DNA from: Nematostella vectensis
Taxonomy: Eukaryota > Cnidaria > Anthozoa > Actiniaria > Edwardsiidae
DNA length: 64,000 nt
Reading direction: 5' to 3'
NCBI RefSeq assembly: GCF_932526225.1
Contig: NC_064043.1
Location: 8,981,501 to 9,045,500, forward strand
Part shown: one piece after another, positions 48,352 to 61,900 of the stretch
How positions within the stretch are numbered: the stretch's first letter is position 1
Layout of the letters: each line of letters starts with the position of its first letter
Notes under the pieces: generated by a model
What the model was told of the DNA's origin: nothing
What the model saw: the letters and a program-made list of their open reading frames with translations, nothing else
Database searches by the model: none
Program-made: the position numbers and the translations under genes

Positions 48352-51300
48352 ATGCATCGACTACAAGTTTTCATTCTTCTCTTGGCTGTGCTAGTTACGT
48401 CGCTAGCAGCGCACTATGAAAACACTATTCTCGTATCGCCACATGGAATCGACAACGAAACCTGTTGGGAATCCAGTAAGAATACCAGCCGACCTTGTAG
48501 GACGGTGAATTACGCATTGGAACATTCACGAAACGCAACACGAATTCTCATTAGCACTGGAGAATACGTCTTGAGGAATAGCCTGACTGTACAAAACACG
48601 TATATATTGGCAATTGAGGCCGAAGATGCGGTCACAATAAGATGCTTAGGGGACGTCGGGGTGTCTTTTATCCGTAGCGGTAATATCAGTCTTATTGGCT
48701 TGACGCTTAAAAATTGTGGCGCACTTCATCCAAGTACGATAGGAAAAGCATTCGCAAAGAAGGCTCACAGCCCGTTCTTTGTTGCACTGTACTTCACGTA
48801 TTGTAGAAATATAGAGATGGTCGACTGTACGATAAGTGAAAGCCCTGGTATCGGGTTAATCTTGTACGACAATGGAGGGTTTATTCGTGTAAAAGGGACG
48901 CGATTTACCCATAATGCACCTATCAAAAGGAATTGTTCGGGTAATGATTATTACGTCAAGGCAGGGGGAGGAGTATATTTTGAGTACACCTTTGACGGCT
49001 CTCTGTCACCATACAACACAAAAGAACAACTCCGCTACCAGCATGATAATCAAATCTTGTTTGAGAACTGTACCTTTGAGATGAATGAAGCCCCAGAGTT
49101 ATGTTTTAATAGCATGATAGAGTATCCATCAGGGTCTCACCACATGCCTTTCGGCCGGGGTGGCGGAATGTCGATATTCATGCGAGGACTGTCCAGGAAT
49201 AACCACTTATTGGTCAAAGACTGTCTTTTCGTCTCGAATCACGCCATATGGGGTGCTGGGCTTTTCGTGGAATTCCACGATGCTTCCCAGAATAACACTG
49301 TTCGAATTCAGGGAACTGTGTTCAAAAATAACTCAGCGACTACCGCGGGTGGCGCAGTGCGATCGGCTTTGGTCAATACCGGCAAGTTAACCATAGCGAA
49401 TAAGATCGTACACGAGGAATGTTTTTACGACGGCAACACTGCGCTCATGTCAGGTGGTGTATCGCACTTTGGGAACTTCTACAAGCCTATACAGAGTGAT
49501 GACTACCGCAGGGTGAGCTTCGAGAACTGCACTTGGATCAACAACAAAGGGACGCTTGGTTCTTCCATTGGGCTTTCAACACCAGCCACGGAAATCACAC
49601 TCGGGAACTTAAACCCTGCGATTGAGGGACCTCTGGTGCCGTATGTGGTTACTCTACATAACTGTTATGTTTTAAACAATGTGGTAGTCCCAGGAGAAGA
49701 TAACCAAGTCATCGGCCAGGGTTCCGTCTACTCTTACGCCGTACCTATGGTTTTCTCGGGGAATATTACATTTGTCAATAACACTAACACTGCACTTGTA
49801 CTTGACGCCGCGGTACTTAAGATCTATGGGAAGACCGTGTTCCGTGATAATCAAGGCATTGAGGGAGGAGCCATCGCTCTATATGGACCGTCCGTTATTA
49901 ATCTAATGCCCGACTCTAAGCTGTACTTTAGACGCAATATAGCTTGGGAAAGGGGTGGAGCACTGTTCGTGCGAAGTGGTAGCCCGCCTGTTGTCGCGTT
50001 TAACACCACGGATCTCGTCACTCACGGGTGCTTTCTGGTTTACAATGAGACCACATCTCTGACTCACGTCTCGAACTGGCAAACGGAGCTATTGTTCGAG
50101 GATAACACATCCCCTCCTGGTGGCGGGAAATCAGTGTACGCCACGACCCTCCGGGGGTGCCGGCGGGTGGGCGAGGGCAGAATAAATTATGCTTCCTTAC
50201 AGTGGAAGTTTGTACAGTACTTTAGAAATGGGGAAAAAGCGGAGGAAATCAAGGATGAGATCTCTACTGATCCAATCATGATGGAGGTTATGAGGAGTGA
50301 TTGGGCTGTCGCACCGAGCGAGAAATTCAACGCAAGCGTCAAACTCTTTGACGAAAAAAACAGCTTGGTGTCTGCAGTGGTTAATATTTCTATCCTGCAA
50401 GACGATGTATCTTTGGATATACCATCTCCCGTTTTACTCGTCAAGCAAGACAGCAAGTGCCACGGCCTTGCGATCAAAGGGAAAATCAACAGTGACTTTG
50501 ATATCAATCTCAGGACGGTAGGAAGCCAGTTTATTGGGGTCACAGAGAGGGGATTGAGACTACAGGAGTGTCTACCGGGGTTTATACAAGATTCGGGGAC
50601 GGACACTTGCAAGTGCGTGCCGAGAAAGATCTACGACGGTCTGTCACGATGCGAGGGGAACAACGTCTACCTGAAGACCGGCCACTGGGGAGGGAGGGTT
50701 GGCGGTCAATTTGTCACCTACCCCTGTCCCCAGGGGTACTGTAGCGATGATGTTACGGGGGGAGGGAGGGAATACAGGCTGGATTTGAAGGATCGTTGTG
50801 CTGAGAATAGAAACCAGAGCTCGACCCTATGCGGGAGCTGTCGATACGGTTACAGTGTGTTCATGGGGAATGAAAAGTGTGGGGATTGCTCTAATAACCA
50901 CTTGTGGCTCCTCGTGATCTTCTTTATCGGTACTCTCATGCTCGTGCTACTTATCCTAAAGATCAACGTTGATATCTTCACAGTTTACCTCAACTCGTGG
51001 CTCTACTCGTATCAAATCATCGGCTTCCTGCTGCAAAAAGGTGAAGGTCTTGATTCTTTCCTCACCTTTGTGGTAGGAATCGCTAATTGGGAACTTCCAG
51101 GGTACGGATCATGCTTTTGCTCCGGGCTCACAAATCTTTACAAACTGGGAATCAACTACGGCTTACCGATTTACGTTTTGGTTCTGCTGCTAGTGTTATC
51201 TAAGATTGCTAAGCTCAGACCGGGCTGTTACATCAATAAGAACGTGTCTCGCGCCTTCTGTACCCTCCTTGTTCTGTGCTACACCAAGATAACTATGATC

Positions 51301-53114
51301 TCGTTCAGCATCTTGCACTATGTTAATGTCGGTAACCGATGGGTGCTCTTCTACGACGGGGAAATTGATTTCCATCGCGACTGGAAAGAACATCTTCCCT
51401 TTACCGTGGTTGCTATTCTTATGTTGCTGTTCTTTGTCTTATCGTTACCCATCATGCTCCTGTTCACGCCTTGGCTTATGATGAAGTTTCCTTGTTTGAT
51501 GAGGTTTCGACTCTTCTTTGACCTATTCCAAAGCTGTTTTGAAGACCAGGAAAAGCGGAGAAACCATCGCTGGTTTGCGGCGTTTTATCTGCTCTGTCGT
51601 ATCTTTATAATCTGCATTGCGCTTTACCCGCCTTTCGGCCCGTTGAAGAGGTACGTTAATTTGGGGCGCGCCAAATGGATGGTTCCTAGACCCTATATCT
51701 AAACTAAGGGCGGAAAGTTTTGGCCTTTTCGTGTTCAGGACGGCAGTTCCCCCTTTACCAGGTCCTTTTCAGTACGCCGTAAAAAAAAAAAAAAAAAAAA
51801 AAACGCGAGCGAAATCGAACGTGCGTACGCAAACATTCAAGGCGAGAGAGAATTTTGAGGGTCCCCCTTTCTTATCTAGTCCCCCTTTTTCTTCTTGGAA
51901 TCGCTTCTTGATACATGCTGAACTAGTTCTAGGGCTTAGTTGTTGTTGGGTGTCATCATTTCTTGAGAATATGTCCAGGGAGGCATGCTAACCTTAATTG
52001 TTGTTGAGGCTTAGTTGTTGACGTGACGTTGGTTCTTCATATCACTCCTAAACGCTTGCATAACTTTAAAACTAGGACTAAGTTGATGTTGAGTCTTAGA
52101 TTATCCCGAGGTGGTGTTGTTGGGAATTAGCTGTTGTTGTGTTGTTATTTCTATTTAGATCTCTCTTAGAGGTGTGCAATCTAACTTTATAACTTATTCT
52201 TATTTGATTTGGGTTCGATCATTTATCCAGATCGTTCCGGGAGGCTAAACCGACTATAGAACTTAGTTGATGTTCGGTGTTACCACTTCAGATCGTCCCA
52301 AGAGGCTAACCTAACAATAGAGCTTAGTCGATGTCGGGTGTTACCACTTCAGATCGTCCCGAGAGGCTAACCTTACAATAGAGCTTAGTTGATGTTGGGT
52401 GTTACCACTTCAGATCGTCCCAAGAGGCTAACCTAACAATAGAGCTTAGTCGATGTCGGGTGTTACCACTTCAGATCGCCCCGAGAGGCTAACCTTACAA
52501 TAGAGCTTAGTTGATGTTGGGTGTTACCACTTCAGATCGTCCCGAGAGGCTAACCTAACAATAGAGCTAAGTTGTTGTTGGGTGTAATTCTTTACTTTAG
52601 GTCGCTCCGAGAGGCTCACCTTAAAATAGAACTTAGTTGTCATTGGGTGTTATGATTTTTTAAGAATTCTCCGAGGGAGCCATGTTAAACTTCATAGAAC
52701 TTAGTTGATATTGGGTGTTTCTTCAGATCGCTCCTGGAGGCTTGCTGTGTGCTGATATGTGGCACGTGTCTGTACATCCAGCCCTATAACACCCGCTACA
52801 CCTGGCTGAACACGGTGGACGCCCTTCTCCTAGTCAACCTCGCGCTCATCACCATCTTTAGCTCAGGTCGGACAGTAGAGGCGGGCGACTGGACGAATAT
52901 CGCACTCTGGTACATCGTAGACGTCATGGCGTATTTCCCACTACTGTACCTAACAGTTCTAATCGCGGTCAAGCTCGTTGCTCTAGTCAGAGATGAGGCG
53001 CATTGGGAAAACCTGAGAAACCGGTTTCAAGATAGCGATGGGACCTCCACGCAGGCGCAAACTACGGTCACTGAGTTTCAAGTCACTGCAAGACATGTGA
53101 CAGAAGACACGTGA
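48352..53114 (+). CDS. Beta-helix (Pmp-like) / multi-TM protein, paralogue B
   Basis: Exons 48352-51650 and 52727-53114; 3687 nt, 1228 residues. The intron falls between GPLK-AG and A-TCGCTC, so the protein reads through GPLKRSLLE, aligning with GPFKRSLLE of paralogue A, where there is no intron. Signal peptide MHRLQVFILLLAVLVTSLAA, then a parallel beta-helix with F..N and GGA/GGG repeats (e.g. FKNNSATTAGGAVRS, FRDNQGIEGGAIALYG). A Cys-rich neck follows (CLPGFIQDSGTDTCKC, YPCPQGYC, TLCGSCRYGYSVF), then about eight hydrophobic spans and a Thr/Gln-rich tail. If the intron were retained the protein would stop 18 codons later. Paralogy to A is evident along the whole length. Function unknown; a surface receptor or channel-like role is inference. 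Confidence 0.92.
51985..52735 (+). repeat. 61-bp array ending on the paralogue B acceptor
   Basis: Units of 61 bp at 52291, 52352, 52413, 52474 and 52535, with diverged copies before and after, read TTCAGATCGTCCCGAGAGGC then TAACCTAACAATAGAGCTTA and GTTGATGTTGGGTGTTACCA. The last unit is the real splice site and exon start (TTCAG then ATCGCTCCTGGAGGCT at 52727). Each unit therefore carries a decoy acceptor and a copy of the exon's first bases. Confidence 0.95.
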
Positions 53115-53473
53115 CGTAGGTGCGTGACAAATAATAATGGTGCAAAATAATAATGGCGCAATCAGAAAGAAGATGGCTACGAAATGTCGAAGCTAGTATT
53201 CGTAGATGTAAAGGGTTTACCGCCCCTTAGACTAAGCCATGAAAAACGTTTATTCTATTCCCCATTAACCAACAATTTCTAACCAACAGATGACATCATG
53301 GATCCGTTAACCTGATGCCTACAACACTGTAATGTTCAACAGTTTCAATGGTTACAAGTTAATAAAGTCTCCTCTAATAAAGCATGAAAATATTCTTTTG
53401 CACCTCGTTGTATTATGATAAAACTCAGCTACGATTGTTGCCGAAACAGCGCGATTCTTATAGATAAGGCTAC

Positions 53474-53505
<32 letters not shown>

Positions 53506-53539
53506 AGATGCACCACTAGTCCGAGCCTGCGGAGATTAA
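53115..53539. other. Convergent 3' spacer
   Basis: Paralogue B and the dehydrogenase end tail-to-tail here. It contains a C run followed by (AC)n at 53472-53503. No gene. Confidence 0.6.
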
Positions 53540-55475
53540 TTATTGCAGCAGCGGTAACCGATCTCCGGCCACGCATTGAGGATCAGCTTTCTTCTCGAGC
53601 ATGCGCAGGAGAGTATCGCCCGCTGAGGTGGGCAGCAACGATAGCAAATACCACAGGTAGTTCGCGTCTTGGCCGATGACATAGCGAGGCTTTGGAGTGC
53701 GTGACGTCAGCGCATGCGCAATCGCCTTGCAAACGTGATGTGTGTTTGGGGAGGCCATCATGTCGGCAATCCCATCAACCATGTTCTTAACGCCTGCGCA
53801 GAAAGAAGGGTTCAGTTTAGAGAAGAGGGAGACTGGGGAGAGGATTTGTAAGCGCTACTCACGAGTATTGTAGTAGTGTTCTCCATACTCATCTCGCTTA
53901 TCGTCATCCAAGTTCTCCCAGAGTGTCTCCCACTGTTGTGTTAGGTTCTCTCGGGTGGGCATCTTCGTGCGGAAGAATCCCGGCTCGACTATGCTCACAG
54001 AGATCCCGAACGGGGCGAGCTCTCGCCGAATGGCGTCCGAAAACGCTTCGGCCCCATACTTTGAGACCGAGTACGGGGAAGCAAAGGGGAGCGTAAAACG
54101 ACCTGGATAATAAAACAATGCTGGGGGAGTTCAGTAAAATTAAAGGGAAGAAAGAAAAAAAGGGACAAACCTGCAATACTTGTAACATTGACGATGCGCC
54201 CACGAGCACGCTTGACCAGCGGCAAAAAGGTCTTTGTGACGTCAACCAGTCCCCATAGGTTGATATCGGCCACGTGCTTGAACCTCTCCACAGGGATCCA
54301 GTCAACGGGACCGACCCCTGCTATACCGGCATTGTTAACCACGCCCCATAAACCTAGAAGATATGACCACGTGATAGCAATCTTTATTATGATCACCATC
54401 ATCACTGCCGAGACTTATACCACGATAAAAAAACAGACTGTTATACGGGCGTCTTATAAAGTAGTTTTTTGATTTTTTAACGCAATATTGATGTCGAGTC
54501 TTCAAAGCCAAGAGCGGTGACTGAAAGAAAAAAATATATAAACGTTGTATCTACGAAATGTCCCTCTAAAGTTCGAGTGTTTGTTGTCTCTGGGCGCAAA
54601 AGATGTCACATGATCGTGCGTGTCTCTAAAAAGAAGAACAAAGGCTAAAGTCGCTCACGTAAGACCTTAGTGCACGGCGTGCCTTAGTAACACACTCTTT
54701 CCCATGAGACGCTAACGTGAAAACACCCCAAGATGAGGTTCGATCCTCGTCCAATTCCTTTTTTCTCCTTCACTTTTATCGATAATTGTTTTGGGGGCTT
54801 TTAGTTCTCAGTCGTGGCTGGATCTTTCGGCCGATCAAGTTAGTTAGAATTTGAAAATATCCTAGGGCAATTGTAGTTACCTATTTTGAAATTTGTTATA
54901 TATTTTCCAATTAGACGCGAAATAGGGTAAAAGATATAGTCTATAATAACGTCTTCAATATTTGTTTACCATTCAGGAAACCTTCAAATTCTGACACGGA
55001 GGCCCTCACTATACACAAAGTCGACAATACCTTGACCTTTTGGTGGTCGAGGGCAGAGGGAATCCCTCGTCCCTGACGCCCTCCCCACCCCCCCACCCCC
55101 CCCCCCCCCCCACTTACCTGTGCCGTGTGGTAGCTCCTCTTGCAAAGCCCTATAAACCTCTTGCACCTCCTTCGACTTTGTGACATCCAGACGAAACGTC
55201 CTCACCCTCCCACAGCACTCCTTCTGCAATTCCTGCTCCCCCCTGGCCGTTAGACACGTGGCGATCACGTGGACTCCAAGACTATCCAGGAGAATCGCCG
55301 TCTCTTGCCCGAAGCCTGAGTCGCAGCCGGTTATTAGCACATACTTGCTCTCCAGATCTTTGATTGGGCAGTCAGATTTAACGAGTTTTCTGAATATCCA
55401 CAGGGTGAACACAAGGAGGACTATTATCACAAAAATATGCTCCCAAGCGAGGCTGAGTGACTGCAGCGTAATCAT
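53540..55475 (-). CDS. Short-chain dehydrogenase, SDR9C retinol/hydroxysteroid type
   Basis: Minus-strand exons 55118-55475, 54171-54353, 53863-54102 and 53540-53793; 1035 nt, phases 1/1/1, 344 residues. An N-terminal membrane anchor (HIFVIIVLLVFTLWIF) precedes a Rossmann fold. Cofactor loop TGCDSGFG (49-56), NNAG (126-129), catalytic S178, Y191 and K195 (YSVSK) are all present, with the VEPGFF segment after them. LDVTK and the length are those of RDH/HSD17B6-type enzymes, which oxidise retinol or 3-alpha/17-beta steroids with NAD at the ER membrane. The exact substrate cannot be read from sequence. The start at 55475 follows a possible acceptor (TTTCCAG), so a 5' UTR exon is possible; an in-frame ATG four codons upstream also exists. 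Confidence 0.93.
54660..54770 (+). other. Possible tRNA-derived SINE fragment
   Basis: In the dehydrogenase intron 1, GGTTCGATCCTCG matches a pol III B box and a loose A-box-like TAGTGCACGGCG lies about 65 bp upstream. It does not fold as a proper tRNA. Weak. Confidence 0.25.
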
Positions 55476-56149
55476 CTGGAAACACAAGGCATTCGGCGTT
55501 TCTATTCGGTATAAACGAGATTGAAGAACACCACCTCACAGCCTCCTACTGAAATATTATTCTAAAAAGGCAAATCTGCGTTTTCGACTTTTTCTTTTTT
55601 TAATTTCTTTATTGTATAAACTAAGAAAGGGCGTTTATAATTACAGACAAGCTGAAGAATATTCGTGAAGGTTGACAAAGATGATCGTCCTATCTTTTAG
55701 GGTTTAAAATCTTACCAACAGCAATCCCTTAGGGAGTCTCGCGCAATAATGTTCCGGCACGTCCGAAACTTAATCTACGGTAAACCACAAGTCATCCGAG
55801 TGCTTAATACTCCAGCATTTTTGCCGGTAACTATCGTTAGTACTATCTCTAAGGGTTGAAAATTGCCTCGACCATGCCAAATGTGCTGTCTCTTAGGGGA
55901 AAGAATTGCCGTTGACCACACCTAAAGTGCTTCTCGTTTAGGGTTTTTTCCGTCTGTTTATATATAGCCCCCCCCCACCCCGGGTCGGTGCAATGAAAAC
56001 AATAATGATGTCTAGTTTCTATATAGCGCTTATACAGTATTCAACAATGATCTAAGCGCTTCGTATTAGAATTGTGTCCATCCTTGAGCTGGGTTAGACA
56101 AGCTTCTAGTAAGGTCACATAAGGTCACCGAGAATCAAAACTGTGTCAG
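55476..56149. other. Dehydrogenase 5' flank with degenerate repeats
   Basis: 55690-55960 consists of loosely repeated CTATCTTTTAGGGTT and AGTGCTTCTCGTTTAGGGTT blocks, sharing TCGACCATGCCAAATGTGCT-like sequence with 12505-12560. No gene. Confidence 0.6.
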
Positions 56150-56755
56150 CAGAGGGGGCCCCATACGCTGACGCGCTAACAGGCTAACACAGTGGGCCAC
56201 CTGTAGTGATAGGCCCTATACGCGGACGCGCTAACAGGCTAACACAGTGACCCACATATGTGGAGAGAAGCCCCATACGCTGACGTGCTAACAGGCTAAC
56301 ACAGTGGGCTACCTGTGGTGAGGGGCCCCATACGCTGACGCGCTAACAGGCTAAACACAGTAGTGGGCCACCTGTGGTGAGGGGCCCCATACGCTGACGC
56401 GCTAACAGGCTAAGCACAGTAGTGGGCCACCTGTGGTGAGAGGCCCCATACGCTGACGCGCTAACAGGCTAAACACAGTAGTGGGCCACCTGTGGTGAGG
56501 GGCCCCATACGCTGACGCGCTAACAGGCTAAACACAGTAGTGGGCCACCTGTGGTGAGGGGCCCCATACGCTGACGCGCTAACAGGCTAAACACAGTAGT
56601 GGGCCACCTGTGGTGATAGGCCCCATGCGCTGACGCGCTAACAGGCTAACACAGTGGGCCACCTGTGGTGAGAGGCCCCATACGCTGACGCGCTAACAGG
56701 CTAACACAGTGGGCCACCTGTGGTGAGAGGCCCCATACGCTGACGCGGAAGCACA
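56150..56755 (+). repeat. 59-bp minisatellite, about 10 copies
   Basis: Units such as CCCCATACGCTGACGCGCTA then ACAGGCTAAACACAGTAGTG and GGCCACCTGTGGTGAGGGG. Period 59 bp (e.g. 56322, 56381, 56440); some units lack 4 bp (AACACAGTGGG form). Confidence 0.97.
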
Positions 56756-57693
56756 TACACTCTCAGTAAGTGTCGTTCTGCCTCCCTTTGCTCTTCAATA
56801 ATACGCTTCAATCTTTCGCGAAATGGATAGGTGCTAAACTAGATAGTATGACGCAAAACAAGGCCGAGGTTCCGGCTATCATTTGCATTTCTGTCACCCC
56901 TCAAGGTGTTGAGTTAAGGCCGCCACGCGCCGTGATGTAACGTATTCTACTCACAGGAATTCCATCGAATTTAAATATCCTATCTCCTTACACTGTATGC
57001 TAGGATTTTAATCAAACGGTAAACAAGGTTTAACTCCCAGTGAATGTCTATGACGACATTTTTGCTTATTCTGGGTTTTATTTACATTCATTACACTTAG
57101 GTTATTGTGTTATTATGAGTCCGAAAGCTTCATGCCAAATTTTCCTTTCCTACAATACTGGATTTAATAAATTTAACAGTTTCATTACTATTTAAAATAC
57201 TCGAATTGAAACTTCTCTAAAATGTAGAAATAACGCGAAGTAACAGTATCAATTAAGTGGAGGATCTATTCACAACTCGCCGTTGTGTATCAGTACAATA
57301 TCGCATTCCATCTACTAACACGACTTGAATAAACAAATTGACATTGAAACACACGCAATACAGCCATTATCACATAAACCAGCTTATGCAAACAAATAAT
57401 AATAAGACAGATTATAACTTATTTTTACCTTAATGCACGTCCAAACGCCGTCTTGTGTCTGTTGCCTGAATATGATGTTTATGAGCATATCACACGTGCA
57501 GCTCAAGGAAACATGACCCGGTTCAAGTTCAAGCCGGTGGCTGTTGTAGATGGTGGTGGTTTAGAGGGGAGGGGGGATTCAGGAAAAGGGGACACACCCC
57601 TAGCTCACGCTGCTAGGGGACTTACGAATGGAGGAAGAAAGGTATGGGAAATCCACTGATATATACCCCTGTCATATGTTTTATATATTGATG
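56756..57693. other. Intergenic, no gene seen
   Basis: AT-rich unique sequence. A 68-codon frame at 57453-57659 shows no family resemblance or splice support and was not called. Confidence 0.5.
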
Positions 57694-57815
57694 CAGCGGC
57701 GTAGCCAGGATTTTTTAACAGGAGGGGGCCCAAAAAGGTCCTTTCATTTTACTGTATTTTTGGCTGCTAGAAGGGGGGGCGGGCCCCCTGGGCCACCCCC
57801 CTGGCTACGCCCCTG
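57694..57815. mobile_element. 122-bp CAG...CTG MITE with 6-bp TSD
   Basis: It starts CAGCGGCGTAGCCAGGATTT and ends CTGGCTACGCCCCTG, flanked by TTGATG at 57688-57693 and 57816-57821. The interior matches the 94-bp element at 10786. G-rich and non-coding. Confidence 0.92.
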
Positions 57816-57821
57816 TTGATG

Positions 57822-58944
57822 CTTTCAATTTGTGCTCAATGTGAGGTCGCTTATACCATCTGGCGCACTCAAACGCAGTTAGTCATGCGCGCTCCCAGGA
57901 TTGGCCCAGGGGGGGGGGGGGGGGGGTGCGCAGTCATAGGTATCATATAGAAAAAGCAGAGTATTTGAAAAATGACCCACTATTTGACGCGCGCGAACCA
58001 TGCGCACCCCCCTGTTTACGCGCCTATTGTTACTAGACCCTCGATGTTACCGTCAGTTTTGCGCGCAATGTTATAACCTCTTGCTCACAATAGTTTACTC
58101 GAACTTGCTTTACTTGTGAAGAAAAATCAAGATCTCTACGCGAAAAACACCGACGAGTTGACGCCTGCAAGGTTAGCGGTGATTTGTTGTTTTCGATTCT
58201 GTTTCTTTCTTCTATTGCCTACAAGCCGAATCTGGGTCGAGGAAAATGGAACCAACAAACTTTACCCTTATTTTATGGACGAGGTTAAAAGCAGCCCAAA
58301 TGTCAGGGCAATTTATCGTTCCCTATAAGTATATACCGTATTCTTCCTCTCCGATTTATGAAAAATCGCCTGATTGTCGGGCTAGTTAAAAAGATGTCTA
58401 AAGATACACACGATGAGTCGCATTCATCATTTCCAGGTGTTTTCAATGTTTTTATGTATTGAAGTAAATATCGATCTCATAGAGTCGTAGCCTGAGGCGA
58501 GTAAGGGACTTGTCTCGAACGTGACTCAGAAAACATATGGTTACTTTCTAGTGTAGAACTTTCTACTCCCTGTTAACCCGACCATAGTCAGTAATCACAG
58601 CCCACATATACAATTTATTTTGTGTGTGTGCGTGTGTGCGTGTGTGTGTGTGTGTGCGATGTTTTCTCAGATTGTGTACTGCATGGGAGAGCATTAACAA
58701 TTTTTTTCGTTTTTTGCTTACAAAAGGGATTTGCGCTGTTTCTAATGCATTTTGTTTATTTTCCACAATTAGCGTGGATTTCCAGACTCAAGCCTTGATC
58801 AAACGGAGGTGACAGAATGTACGCGGCTCTCCACACATTGCGTGACTACCGTCCCGGCCCCACCCTCCTAAAGCAGGCGCGATCTGCCCAGCGGCGATAC
58901 ACGGAAGAGTAACCGCGCCAGTTGTTGCTGTTCGCTGATCCAAA
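57822..58944. other. LEMD3 5' flank
   Basis: Contains an 18-base G run near 57909, a loose inverted repeat around GCGCG motifs at 57885-58025, and a (GT)n tract at 58619-58660. The LEMD3 promoter must lie towards the right end. No gene recognised. Confidence 0.5.
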
Positions 58945-61900
58945 ATGGCGGCCAGTCGGCTAACGGACGCTGAATTGAGACAGAAATTAAAGGATTTGGG
59001 AGAGAATGTAGCGCCTGTTACTCCGACTACACGGCCCTTACTCCTAAAGAAACTCAAAAAGCTACAGCAAAGCCCTCGTGCGAGCCCCAAGGCGACAAGA
59101 AAATCTACTCCAAAGCCAAGGACACCGTCAAAGGGACGAAGTCCGTCTCGAAAATTGATCGGGTTTTCTAGCGATGAAGAGGACGGCGATTCAGTGTCCA
59201 CAAGAGATCGGCGGAGCTCGATTAGGAGAACAAATGATAGTGATAACTCTAGGGATGATAGCTCATTGATCGCGTCCGTAAGCGAAAGTTCTAGGACGAC
59301 GAAAGGTAGTGTTACACGTACACATAGAACAGTAGAGAATTCAGACGAAAGCCATGGCGGAGAATTCTCAGACACTGATAGTAACTCCTACACCGGGCCT
59401 TTTCAGAGAGGCTCCTTTCGCTTTCGATCATTCAGAAGGAAAAAGGATAGTCCTGAAAGTGAGAAATCTCGTCAAGGATCGATCCTGTCCTATCCTAAAC
59501 CTCAAGAAGAGAGGCCCTCTTCCTCTACAGTGTTTGATGACCCCGATGGGTTTTATAGGAGAACCTCTGCCATTCTTAATATGATTACCGTCTTCCTTAT
59601 CGTGGGCTGTGTGTCTTTGCTTCTTATGTATGTGTACCAGAGTCTGCCTGACACTGGGATCATGCAAGGCAAAGGTGAATATACTACAGCACATTATTAC
59701 AATTACGTACTTCTAGATGTTGTTTGAATAATTGCTAATTATTATGATTGTCTGCTTGAGTGTGGATTGTGTTGATTTGAAACAAATAAGTATAATGACT
59801 TCAACCATTTCTTACAATCTAATTTCTTCCAACAATTATGAAAATATTAGACATTCTTTTAAATTATTTTCAATCTGATTCAAGGCATACTGTATACTAA
59901 TCTAGGCTTATATTAGATGAGAAATTCTCATTTTCTTGATGAGTGAACAGGCTTGTTTGAATGATCATAAATTATTTTTCTTTCCCTTGTTTTAGCATTG
60001 CCGCTTTGTAATGGAAATGAAGTAAGTCTGAAGGTAAATTATATATCTTACTAAAATGTGCCATTTACATTCAGGTTTTGCATGCATGGCATTAACACAT
60101 TCTTGGTCCAGGGTCTATATCATGAGAGTATTTCTATGACTGATCCAAATTTTGTGTGTGTGCTAGAACCTCAGTTGTCTCCCGCTAGACAGAGCAGCAG
60201 AGCAGTTTGCAAGCCGGTTATATGACAACCTCTCCTTAGCAGCTGGTATGAGATCAATACACAGTTCTCCTTCAAACCAAAGGACTCTTATAATAAGCAT
60301 CTTGTTTTGTTTTATTCAGGACTGATTGAATGCAACATGAATGAATCAGAAACTAGTAAAAAAGTGTCAAAGTTTGAATTGAAGAAGAAAATTACTGATT
60401 ACTATAAGGTGAGGTACTGCCTTCTTGCTAATGATAGCAAGAGACTTTAAATTTCATGGTATAAATATTGATGTGCTTAATTCTATGGTCATGTTTATGT
60501 GTTTTTGTTATGTTTAGTCTAAAGAGGATGCTCAGAAAATATCTCATCGCATGCTAGAGCTGATTAACTCAAAACAGTGGGGCATGAAGTATGTAATATT
60601 ATTCCTTATTTTCTCATGTTTTCCTCTTTTCTATAAGTTCTTGATAGTGGCCATTATCAAGAGTTCAAGAATTAGGTATTCAATTCTCAGTTTATCATGA
60701 AAAGGGTTGGACTCACCTGTGATCATGGATGTTGTGTTACTGTGGTATACAAATTTGCTGAATTCTGCACTTTTTTACAGATTGTACGACAAGGATAACA
60801 AGTCGGCAAGTCCTTCTGAAGCCTACTGGATAGAGGGCACCCATGCTTACAAGCCGATACTTTGTCGCTTACGGCAATCAGCTTCCAAGATCATTGGCAT
60901 TTTTATTCTTGTAACATGTGGTTAGTTATCTTATTACTAGCATAAGATTTTTGTATAATTTTTATAGAACTCCTCTCAGCTATAATGCTATTATAGAATG
61001 TCAGAGATTTCTTTATCACTAGATATGCAATGTTGATAGATACATGTTTTTTAATAATGCCACCAGTTCTAGGTATCCTATGTGGAATATACTTCCTTGT
61101 CCGTCATCGCTGGAGAAAGGAAGAAGAGGACATGAGACTCATGTACACGTTTGTTGAGAACATCATAGGTGAGCTTTTATTCTTCTAAAGACTTTTTTGT
61201 CTTTAGAATAACATAAATAACAAAGAAGATGCTGCAGTCCCTCTTATAATATGTGGAAATTCTGTTTCTGTTATGATCTGCCCCTATAAATACCACCACT
61301 AAACTTAGTGTCCCAATTTCTTAGGTTTGACTGATATAATGTTGTATGTCTCCTATTTTTCCCTTTTCCAACAGATATATTGCGTAAGCATCATAATGCT
61401 TGCCAGAATGACAAGGATCTTCCTCCTTACCTTCCCATACCTCATGTACGGGACATGCTTATTAAGCCTGCTAACAGGTGAGTAATATTTCTTATACTCC
61501 CCCTCCCCCCTTCACTGCTATTATTCAAGTCAATTCTGATTCTTATAACATGTTCAACTAGTTTTCTTCCCTACATTTTTTGGTGGCCATGGAAGTATGC
61601 ATAACACTCTTGACATAAATAACAAAAAAATGGATTGTGGTATAATATTAATCTCAGGAAAAAGCTTGCCAAGACATGGCAACGTGCTGTTAGGTTTTTG
61701 AGCGCCAACGAGTCACGCATCCGTGTTGAAAGTCAGCGGATAGCAGGAGAAGACTTTGAGGTCTGGAGATGGATCCATATCGCTTCTCCTCGACAACAGT
61801 CACAAAAGATGGGTGCTATGGTAAGGAGGAATTCTAAAAGGAATCCATAAAGTCCATTTGGGCATAATTGAGTACTGTACTTATGGATATTTGCAAGAAT

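Noticed and set aside
58788-59375. 195-codon minus-strand frame
   Set aside because: Shadow of the Ser/Arg-rich first exon of LEMD3.
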